Source of the DNA: TMED14 sp002378565 | GTDB lineage: Bacteria; Bacteroidota; Bacteroidia; Flavobacteriales; Schleiferiaceae | NCBI GenBank assembly: GCA_943846715.1 | Contig: OX044356.1 | Coordinates: 930,001 to 994,000, forward strand | Length of the DNA stretch: 64,000 bases | Direction: 5' to 3' | Part shown: positions 27,267-34,898 of the stretch, one piece after another | Layout: the number at the start of each line of letters is the position of its first letter | Numbering within the stretch: position 1 is the first letter of the stretch | Translations under genes and position numbers: made by a program | The notes under the pieces: generated by a model | The model's database searches: none | What the model was told of the DNA's origin: nothing | What the model saw: only the letters and a program-made list of their open reading frames with translations

Positions 27267-28295
27267 TTAAGTGATTTTTCTACAGCGGATGCGGGAACCC
27301 GTCTTAGGGTATTGCAAGGTAATCCATGCCAAATGGCTGTCATGAACAATATGGCATTCATCAGCCCGGAACGCTTCCAATGTTTTTTCATCAACCTTAT
27401 AATTTGCCTGGTAATCTTGGTAACCCTTGTAACTGAATCGCGTCACGCTAAGTGCCTCTCCAGCAACCTCAGCATGGTAAAAACACCCTTCACCCGTTCC
27501 GCCTAGGTAGACAGACGACTCGGGCACCGTTGCTGGATTGACGTCTGCTGCTTTCAAATAGGTAACGACGGCATCTGACGGCAACTGCTTGCTCCGACTG
27601 ATGGAAAAAGACGTATAGACCTTCCTGCAAATATCCCACACAGGCTCTATCAAGGACGCATGGTGCCAACTACCCTTGCCCTTCAACATGCGAAAATGCT
27701 TGCCATTGGGCATGGCTGTGGCCACATTGGAATACGGGGAAGGTGCAAAGCTCACGGGCCACTTGTAGCGCTTGTACATCTTAGTCCCTGGCTCAAGGCC
27801 AGCCAATATGGCCTTAGCAACAAATCGAGCACAATTGTTGTGTGTGTTTTTGGTCAGCCCATTGTATGGCATGTAGCCTCTCTCAATAATGGATGTACAA
27901 TAGGCCCTGGTCTTCACCACATCCACTTCGTTTAAAATAGATGCGTACAACGTGTGCTCACCATGGGTTACTTCAGCCATGCTCTCCAATTCCCATGCAA
28001 TGGCTTCCATGTTGCACAAATTGCCTTGGCCATCCCATTGAGGTTTGGTTTCCATCTGAAGCTTAGGGTCCGTCCATGCGCAGCGTGCCCGGCCCTGGCC
28101 ATTGGGAGTGGTGTACCTCCCAAAGTCATAATAGGTCAATGAATCACCTTCTGCAATCAAAATGGCTGCATGCCCCACCAATATGTTCTGATTTTTCATG
28201 ATGCCCATTTTTCGCAACCAATGAAAAACAGACTCGGCAGCTCGGACTGACATATCTGGCCAAGCTAAGGGGATGGCAGCACTCGGTGTAATCAT
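27267..28295 (-). CDS. DUF6695-like protein, putative permuted papain-like fold
   Basis: 342 aa, no signal peptide. NILVGHAAILIAEG with His 42, YYDFGRYTTPNGQGRAR (55-71) and a later Cys 155 in NTHNNCARFVAKAI. A His on an early strand followed by Cys at a helix start is the order of circularly permuted papain-like (LRAT/DUF4105-like) amidases or acyltransferases; this is inference. I match the overall pattern to DUF6695 from memory. It is the first gene of the four-gene minus-strand operon, and its ATG lies 4 nt from a GATATTTG element. Confidence 0.62.
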   Translation of the reverse strand: MITPSAAIPLAWPDMSVRAAESVFHWLRKMGIMKNQNILVGHAAILIAEGDSLTYYDFGRYTTPNGQGRARCAWTDPKLQMETKPQWDGQGNLCNMEAIAWELESMAEVTHGEHTLYASILNEVDVVKTRAYCTSIIERGYMPYNGLTKNTHNNCARFVAKAILAGLEPGTKMYKRYKWPVSFAPSPYSNVATAMPNGKHFRMLKGKGSWHHASLIEPVWDICRKVYTSFSISRSKQLPSDAVVTYLKAADVNPATVPESSVYLGGTGEGCFYHAEVAGEALSVTRFSYKGYQDYQANYKVDEKTLEAFRADECHIVHDSHLAWITLQYPKTGSRIRCRKIT

Positions 28296-28299
28296 CAGA

Positions 28300-28307
28300 C
28301 AAATATC
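28300..28307 (-). promoter_or_regulatory. -7-like element abutting the PLP operon start
   Basis: The minus strand reads GATATTTG, then 4 nt, then ATG. It differs from TAnnTTTG by one base and matches the position of the elements before coaE, tauE and DUF5683. Confidence 0.35.
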
Positions 28308-28426
28308 AACCAGAAGTCTGCATGATACCAGTCACCTCAGATTTCTTTTGCAATCAGCCTGAAGTGTTTTGATGCCATCATCATCAAGCGGTGATGGCTT
28401 AATAGCTGTTGCTGAATCCAAACAAC

Positions 28427-28434
28427 GACCTTTG
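28427..28434 (+). promoter_or_regulatory. -7-like element abutting the tauE start
   Basis: GACCTTTG ends 5 nt before the ATG at 28440, one base off the TAnnTTTG consensus. Confidence 0.35.
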
Positions 28435-28439
28435 CACCC

Positions 28440-29246
28440 ATGATCATTCTTGCATACATCGCATCACTGGCCATTGGCCTGTCACTTGGCTTGTTGGGTG
28501 GTGGTGGCTCCATCTTGACGGTTCCCGTTTTGGTCTACTTGTTTGGCATTGACCCGGTATCTGCAACTGCCTACTCCCTTTTCATTGTTGGCGCCACAAG
28601 CGCGGGCGCAATTATCCCAAAGGCAAAACAAGGCCTTGTCGACTTCAAGGTGGCACTATGGTTTGGTGCGCCATCCGTATTGATGGTTTACATCACAAGG
28701 GCATGGATTCTTCCTGCAATTCCTACCGAACTTATCCTCTTTGGCGACTTTTCATTGACCAAAGGAACTGCCCTGATGCTACTCTTTGCCATCATGATGC
28801 TATGGGCTGGCCGTGGCATGATTAAAGACCCGAAGCCTAAGAACAAGCAACCCGACATCTCTGGAGCCAAGCGAGTGGCCTTTATATTTTTTGAGGGAGC
28901 TCTTATCGGTTTGTTGACTGGCTTGATTGGCGCAGGTGGCGGCTTCCTTATCATCCCTGCCCTGGTGCTCGTCACGGGACTGAACATGAAAGTGGCCGTT
29001 GGCACCTCGCTGACCATTATTGCATTCAAATCCCTTTTGGGGTTCACAGGTGACATGGACCACATGGTTATGGACTGGAACCTCTTACTCACTGTCACAG
29101 CAGTTGCCTTGGTTGGCATGCTTATTGGGAACCATTTATCGAACTATGTGAACACTGAACGACTTAAAAAAGCATTTGGCATCTTTGTGCTAAGCATGGG
29201 GTGCTTGGTCATTGTCCTTGAACTCAACGCTAACTCTTTTTTATGA
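28440..29246 (+). CDS. TauE/SafE family sulfite (organosulfonate) exporter
   Basis: 268 aa, about eight membrane helices. It has the duplicated family motif: SLGLLGGGGSILTVPVLVY near the N-terminus and LTGLIGAGGGFLIIPAL in the second half, plus VAVGTSLTIIAFKS. These proteins move sulfite, sulfoacetate or related anions across the inner membrane. The persulfide dioxygenase gene starts 4 bp after the stop, so the exported substrate is probably the sulfite made by that enzyme. Confidence 0.9.
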   Translation: MIILAYIASLAIGLSLGLLGGGGSILTVPVLVYLFGIDPVSATAYSLFIVGATSAGAIIPKAKQGLVDFKVALWFGAPSVLMVYITRAWILPAIPTELILFGDFSLTKGTALMLLFAIMMLWAGRGMIKDPKPKNKQPDISGAKRVAFIFFEGALIGLLTGLIGAGGGFLIIPALVLVTGLNMKVAVGTSLTIIAFKSLLGFTGDMDHMVMDWNLLLTVTAVALVGMLIGNHLSNYVNTERLKKAFGIFVLSMGCLVIVLELNANSFL

Positions 29247-29250
29247 AACC

Positions 29251-30672
29251 ATGAGCAACAAGATGAACATCGAACAGATTTACACCAAATGCCTGGCTCA
29301 AGGCGCCTACTTCATTGCATCCAATGGTGAAGCAGCTGTCATTGACCCATTGCGCGACCCTGCGCCATACCTGCAGCGGGCAAAGGACATGGGTGTGTCC
29401 ATCAAGTATGTCATGGAAACCCATTTTCACGCAGACTTTGTGTCCGGGCACCACGCACTGGCAGAGGCTTCAGGTGCCACCATTGTGTTTGGCCCGACAG
29501 CCAACCCTAACTTCCCTTGCAAAGTGGCAGAAGATGGAGAGGTCCTGCCCTTGGGTGACATCAGTTTCAAGGTTGTGCACACCCCTGGACACACCATGGA
29601 GTCCACATGCTATATCCTCAGGAATGCTGATGAGAAAGACCATGCCCTATTTTCTGGAGATACCCTCTTCCTGGGTGATGTAGGTCGACCTGATTTGGCA
29701 CAAAAAGCAGCTGACACAACCATGGAACAATTGGCAGGCACCCTCTTTGACTCATTGCGTGAAAAAATCATGACCCTGGAACCCGAGGTCATTGTGTACC
29801 CCGGTCATGGCGCAGGATCTGCTTGTGGCAAAAACATGAGCAAGGAAACGGTTGGAACGCTTGGCGAACAACTTGAAAGCAACTACGCTTTGCGTTCTGA
29901 CATGACCAAAGAGGAGTTCGTTGTAGAATTGATTGATGGCATCGCTGCCCCACCTCAATACTTTGGGATGAATGTTGGCATGAACAAGTCTGCCATCGAT
30001 GGCTTCGCATCCGTGGCATTGAATGCCAACAAAGCGTTGAACCCAGAAGCTGTTCTTGAGCACAAGGATGCCTTGATTCTTGATGGCCGAGACCCACAGA
30101 TCTTTGCCGGGCAGCATGTACCTGGCAGCATAAATATTGGTCTTGATGGGCAATTCGCTCCATGGGTTGGCGCGTTAGTCCCCATGGACAAGGTCCTCAT
30201 CCTCATTGCACCGGAAGGGCGTGAGGCTGAAATGATTATGCGATTGGCTCGCGTTGGCTATGACAATGTCCTTGGCTACTTACACGGAGGCCTTAAGGCG
30301 TGGACCAAGGCTAAAATGCCTACAGACCAGATTCAACGCATCACGGCAGACGTCCTGGAAAGCAACTACGCAGACAGCAAGGCACAAATCTTGGATGTCC
30401 GCGCATTGAGTGAGTACCAGGCAGAGCATATCCTTGATGTGAACTCATTGCCCCTAGATGCCATTTCAACACGCATCAAAGAGCTACCAAAGGCCACTGC
30501 TAAAAAGCCATTGATCATTCATTGTGCAGGTGGCTACCGAAGCATGGTATTCGCATCCATCATCAAGGCCAGCGGCCACCACCACATCATGGATGTCATC
30601 GGAGGCTTCAATGCCATCAAGGAAATGAAGGGTGTTCCGATGTCAGCCTACAATTGTCCTAGCGGATCATGA
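29251..30672 (+). CDS. Persulfide dioxygenase-rhodanese fusion (CstB/ETHE1-like)
   Basis: 473 aa from the ATG at 29251. An N-terminal metallo-beta-lactamase dioxygenase domain has the mononuclear Fe ligands THFHADFVSGH (His 58, His 114 in TPGHT, Asp 137 in FSGDTLF), with His 186 in YPGHG. Two rhodanese domains follow. The first (about 265-355) has IAPEGRE in place of the Cys loop and is inactive; the second has HCAGGYRS with Cys 425. The same order is found in staphylococcal CstB, which oxidises low-molecular-weight persulfides to thiosulfate or sulfite. With bshA in the window, bacillithiol or CoA persulfide is the likely substrate. Confidence 0.9.
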   Translation: MSNKMNIEQIYTKCLAQGAYFIASNGEAAVIDPLRDPAPYLQRAKDMGVSIKYVMETHFHADFVSGHHALAEASGATIVFGPTANPNFPCKVAEDGEVLPLGDISFKVVHTPGHTMESTCYILRNADEKDHALFSGDTLFLGDVGRPDLAQKAADTTMEQLAGTLFDSLREKIMTLEPEVIVYPGHGAGSACGKNMSKETVGTLGEQLESNYALRSDMTKEEFVVELIDGIAAPPQYFGMNVGMNKSAIDGFASVALNANKALNPEAVLEHKDALILDGRDPQIFAGQHVPGSINIGLDGQFAPWVGALVPMDKVLILIAPEGREAEMIMRLARVGYDNVLGYLHGGLKAWTKAKMPTDQIQRITADVLESNYADSKAQILDVRALSEYQAEHILDVNSLPLDAISTRIKELPKATAKKPLIIHCAGGYRSMVFASIIKASGHHHIMDVIGGFNAIKEMKGVPMSAYNCPSGS

Positions 30673-30698
30673 GGCGACAATGGCACCAGTGTGTAATC

Positions 30699-31277
30699 AT
30701 GAAAAAAATGCTATTTTTTTCAATCATTGCTTTGCTTTCAGCATCATGCAGTGGCCAGAATAAAAACTCAACGATTTCTTTAAATTCAACAGCAGATATG
30801 GAGACAGCGATACTAGCAAGTGGATGTTTTTGGGGGACAGACTATTTTCTCAAGCAAATTGATGGTGTGATCTCAACCACTGTTGGGTACACGGGTGGAT
30901 TTATTGAAAACCCAACCTATGCTCAGGTTTGTTCTAAACGAACAGGGCATTATGAGGCTGCCCACGTGGTTTTTGATCCAGAGAAAACAACCTATGAAGC
31001 AGTCGTTAGGGTGTTTTTTGAAACACATGACCCCACTCAAACGAATGGTCAAGGTCCAGATATTGGTCCGCAGTATAAAAGCGCCATATTTTATAACAGT
31101 GAAGCTCAAAAAATCACTGCAGAAAAACTGATTGACCTTCTCAAAGCCAAAGGCCTAGATATCGCTACAGAATTGATAGCGGCAGAGGTGTTCTACCCTG
31201 CAGAGTCATACCACCAAGATTACTATGAAACAAAAGGCGGAACGCCATACTGCCACGGTTACCGCTCACTGTTTTGA
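30699..31277 (+). CDS. msrA: Peptide-methionine (S)-S-oxide reductase, lipoprotein form
   Basis: 192 aa. Repairs methionine-S-sulfoxide in proteins. Catalytic Cys 43 is in ASGCFWGTDYF, followed by VGYTGG, GHYEAAHVVFDP and YHQDYYE. A lipobox (LLSASC, Cys 17) indicates export and lipid anchoring, so it acts on envelope proteins. The ATG at 30699 is chosen because it gives this signal; an earlier frame start overlaps the dioxygenase stop. It lies 26 bp after the dioxygenase, probably co-transcribed, and ends at a strong terminator. Confidence 0.93.
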   Translation: MKKMLFFSIIALLSASCSGQNKNSTISLNSTADMETAILASGCFWGTDYFLKQIDGVISTTVGYTGGFIENPTYAQVCSKRTGHYEAAHVVFDPEKTTYEAVVRVFFETHDPTQTNGQGPDIGPQYKSAIFYNSEAQKITAEKLIDLLKAKGLDIATELIAAEVFYPAESYHQDYYETKGGTPYCHGYRSLF

Positions 31278-31344
31278 TCGTAACTCTTCTCCATCGTTGG
31301 AACACACTTTGCTGAAAATGCTTTGAAGCATTCCGTTTTTCAGA

Positions 31345-31370
31345 AAAAGGGCCCCAATTGGGGCCCTTTT
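31345..31370. terminator. Bidirectional terminator
   Basis: A 26-bp perfect palindrome (AAAAGGGCCCCAA/TTGGGGCCCTTTT) between the convergent msrA and DUF4249 genes; A and T tracts flank the GC stem on both strands. Confidence 0.85.
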
Positions 31371-31408
31371 GCTAGATTGTGATCAGGCTTTGGACACACT
31401 CTTTGGCA

Positions 31409-32275
31409 TTAAAATACCCAGATTGAGGATTTAGCACACACCACACCCAGACCATTATCTACGTTGTTGTATACGGTCACAGGTTGTGTGAATGGGCCGC
31501 CACTGTTTAGGTAAGTCTCAAGGCTTACATCGTACAAATAAGATGACAAATCCAACTTGGTCAACTTGAAAACAATCTGCATGCCGCTGTTGGGCTCAAC
31601 ACCAAACACAGACACATCAATGCTACGGTTGGTATTGAGGAAGCTTTCATTGCTAAAAAGCAACGAGTTTTTGCGTTGTCGCCCTCTATCTGCACTGATT
31701 AAAATGTCATCACTATCGACTTCCAGTTCGTAAAGTGGAATGGTTGCTGTACCTCTAAATCGTTGATAGGCTTGTATCCGGTAGTAGCCAGCCTGGCCAC
31801 TGTCTGACATCACTAGGGTGAATTCACGGTAAGGGTAGTTCCACCCACCTTGAGGTATCGAACCAGAATCAATGGAGTCCATTGACAAGACAACCGGTTT
31901 CATTGGCACCGTGGCATGACCACTCACAGAATCCAAGCCGATGTGGTACGCTTTAAACTCATACAAACCATCAGCCTGAGCAAATAGGTTGCCAGAACTG
32001 GCCATTGGAGCATAGGACCCCTTAATCATATGCTTCAATGTGTCCCAAGGTCCACCATTCATTCGCATGAGGACTTTGGCACTGTCAAGGGTTTGTGGAC
32101 TACCATTGTCAATAATGCTAACAGAGCGTGACAGATAAGCTACAATGGAATCGCCCTCACTGAGTGAAGCATGCATCGTAATCAAAGATTGGGTGTCTTT
32201 ATCCTCAAAGGGAATGATGGTCTCGCATGACACCAGAATCAATGCAGCGAATAAAAAATAGTTAATAGACTTCAT
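31409..32275 (-). CDS. DUF4249 family lipoprotein
   Basis: 288 aa. Lipoprotein signal (FAALILVSC, Cys 17), then ETIIPFEDKDTQSLITMHA, typical of DUF4249, a beta-rich outer-membrane lipoprotein encoded next to TonB-dependent receptors. It probably forms a surface cap or accessory of the receptor encoded 5 bp upstream, whose ligand is unknown. That receptor gene is frameshifted, so the pair may be non-functional unless the shift is an artefact. Confidence 0.85.
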   Translation of the reverse strand: MKSINYFLFAALILVSCETIIPFEDKDTQSLITMHASLSEGDSIVAYLSRSVSIIDNGSPQTLDSAKVLMRMNGGPWDTLKHMIKGSYAPMASSGNLFAQADGLYEFKAYHIGLDSVSGHATVPMKPVVLSMDSIDSGSIPQGGWNYPYREFTLVMSDSGQAGYYRIQAYQRFRGTATIPLYELEVDSDDILISADRGRQRKNSLLFSNESFLNTNRSIDVSVFGVEPNSGMQIVFKLTKLDLSSYLYDVSLETYLNSGGPFTQPVTVYNNVDNGLGVVCAKSSIWVF

Positions 32276-32280
32276 GGTAC

Positions 32281-34044
32281 TTAGAATTTAAATGCGTAGC
32301 TGATGGACGGGATGATGGGGAAGAGACCATAGCCCTTCAATACTCTGTTGTTATTGTCATCAACACCAAAGTCCATGTAAAAAATATTCACCCGATTGTA
32401 GGCATTGTACACGCCAATTTGCCAACTGGCTTCTCCCCACGGCTTAGGTTTGGTGTAGGTGATTGACATGTCCAATCTGTGGTAGGCTGGCTCCCTGAAA
32501 TTGTTGCGACTGCCAACCTGTTCAACTATCGGGGTCCACCAAGATTGCTGATTTGGACTCGCAAAGTATTGGCGTGTGGCTAGGGTGGTGGCCCTGCCTG
32601 TTCCGTAGACCCAAACCATACCAGCACTCAGTGACTCATTGAACTTGTGGCTCATGGTGAATGACACATCATGGCGGCGATCAAAGGTGTAAGGGTAGGG
32701 ATCTCCAAAGTTGATTTCATCAAATTGTCGCATGGTTTTAGCCCATGTGTAGCCCAACCAGCCAGTGGTCCTGCCACGGCGTTTTTCCAAAAGCAGTTCT
32801 GTGCCATAGGCCCATCCCCTGCCAGAGGTTACTTTTTCCTGCCAATCATCAAAGCCAAATAAGAAGGATGCACCGTCCTTGTATTCAATCAGGTTTTGCA
32901 TGTCCTTATAATAGCCTTCTAGGGTAAGCTCCCAGCCCTCGCCAAAGTTATATGCATAGCCAATGGCTGTTTGCCAAGCTTCCTGTGGTAGGATATTCTC
33001 TGTTACAGGTACCCACAGATCTGTTGGTAAGCCAATGGTCTGGTTGGCCAGCAAATGCATGTACTGTGTCATTTCAACGTAAGACCACTTGATGGAAGAT
33101 TTCTCATTCAACAGGTAGCGAGCTGACAAGCGTGGCTGCAGGCTCAAGTAGTTTGATTCACCGACATTGAAGCCATTCAAGTGCAAACCCATGTTGATGC
33201 GTAAACGGTCTCCTAATTTCCAGTCATCCTGGACGTAGGCAACATAATCCATAGCAGTTTGTGGGAAGGAGCCAAACGAGGTGTCAAGGGTTCCAGCACC
33301 TCCTAAATTCATCACGATTGAATTAACCCCTGGCTCAAATTGATGGCGAGTTAAGCCGCTGCCAAATTTGATGCTGTGGTTGGGGCTTGGACGGTAGTCA
33401 AAATCCCATTTAATACCCATGTCCTCAATCTGACTCAAGTAAGACAATTGGAAAGATTGTGTTGTGGTTGTGCCCAATTGGGTTTCCGATTCCTCCAAAC
33501 CTACGTCTGTTAAAAAGCGGTACCGACTAGAGATTGCCGTTACATTGCTGAACAATTTTGGGTTGATCAACCAGTTCCATCGCGCCGTAGCAATCTTGTT
33601 GCCCCAATTCAAAGAAGCATTGGTCTTTGCCTCCTCTATGATGCCATTATTCTCATATGAATCACTGGTGCGGATATACGCCTCGTCTAAGCCTTCGTAG
33701 TAACTGAAGTATAGGTGATGGTTGCGATTGATCTTGTGACTGATTTTACCGTTGAGGTCATAGAAATAGTAACCCCCTGCTCCCGCGCCATCTGTTTGAT
33801 TATTAACGAATGGCTGAGCCAAGACATCCAGGTAGGTCCGCCGACCACTAAGGAGAACTGAGGTTTTATCACTGATGATGGGGCCCTCTATGGTGAGTTT
33901 TGATGAGATTATACCTACTGATCCTTCACCGTGCCACTCCTTCATGTTGCCTTCCTTCATGCGAACATCCAACACCGATGACAATCTACCCCCATACTCT
34001 GCAGGGAATCCACCCTTGATCAAGCTGCACATTGTTGATGGCAT
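32281..34044 (-). pseudogene. TonB-dependent receptor, C-terminal part (frameshifted)
   Basis: 587 codons in a frame whose first ATG (34044) is fortuitous; homologous protein begins at about 34020 (IKGGFPAEYGGRLSSVLDVR, the end of the plug domain). The remainder is a 22-strand-type beta-barrel with many aromatic strand ends (e.g. HHLYFSYYEG, RYRFLTDVG, YAYNFGEGWELTLEGYYK), ending IPSISYAFKF with the terminal Phe needed for assembly. Residues from here and the next fragment together make one receptor of about 790 aa, split by two 1-nt insertions. The DUF4249 gene follows 5 bp downstream. Confidence 0.82.
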
Positions 34045-34655
34045 CCGCAGTTGAATACCGAAAAGAAGCCAAAGAGGTGGGACACATTGTACACTGGCAC
34101 CCCATCAATCAAAATCAAGTTTTGATCAGGTCCACCGCCTCGAACATAAAAGCCAGAGGTTCCTTCCGTGCCACTTTGAACCCCAGGCAACAATTGGATG
34201 GCTTTCAATATGTCTGTTTCGCCCAATAGCACAGGCAAATTCTTCACTGACTTCATGCTCAGGGTAATGCTGCTCATTTGGGTGCGAACCTGAACATCAC
34301 CTGCGCGATCTGCAACCACATTCACCTCGTCAAGCAACTCGTTGGCCGGGATCATTTGGATATCCAAATCCCTTGCTTTGCTTCGATTCAAACGAAACCC
34401 TTCAAGGAAAGGTGTGTAACCAATGAAACTGATTTGCAATGCTGCGCTGTCCTTGGAGACTGACATGGAATAAAAACCATAAACATTGGTTGTCGTTCCC
34501 TGCTTGCTGAGTAAATCAAAAACATAGGCGCCAATGAGCTTCTCACCTGTTTGCGCATCCTGGACAAAGCCGTTGATGACATACTGATTTTGTGCAATGG
34601 AAGCCAAAGGAATCAAGGTTAGAAAAAACAGGGTAATGATGTTCTTCATTTTCAT
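34020..34655 (-). pseudogene. TonB-dependent receptor, N-terminal part (frameshifted)
   Basis: 211 codons. Signal peptide (IITLFFLTLIPLASIAQ), carboxypeptidase-like regulatory domain (YVINGFVQDAQTGEKLIGAYVF ... ISFIGYT, where the 22-residue start is cited by ends only), then the plug: LPVLLGETDILKAIQLLPGV, GFYVRGGGPDQNLILIDG and PVYNVSHLFGFFSVFN. After FN the frame shifts and runs into an early stop after nine unrelated residues. The sequence type is that of DUF4249-linked receptors. Without correction the product lacks the whole barrel and could not transport. Confidence 0.82.
34021..34049 (-). other. Double single-base frameshift in the receptor gene
   Basis: On the minus strand AAC-T-GCGGATGCC and CAGCTT-G-ATCAAG each hold one extra base (positions 34049 and 34021). 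Between them 27 nt in the third frame encode ADAINNVQL, exactly the peptide expected between FFSVFN and IKGGFPAEY. Removing both bases restores one uninterrupted receptor. Confidence 0.85.
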
Positions 34656-34898
34656 GGTGAGTTAGTTAGATGATGGGACTCGGTGACACCATCCTTAAGG
34701 GCTGCTGTTTGAGCTTTCATCGCTTAGATAGAATAGACTCAAAAAGTCCTGTAAAGTTTAATTTCGTTCAGGTATTTTCACGTTTTGCAACAAGCATGCC
34801 AATACGGGCTCAAAAGTACAGCCAATTAATGCTTCAGCACTAAAGCAAGGATTATTCAAAAAGCCTTAAATTCACAACCACAATCAACCTAAACACCC

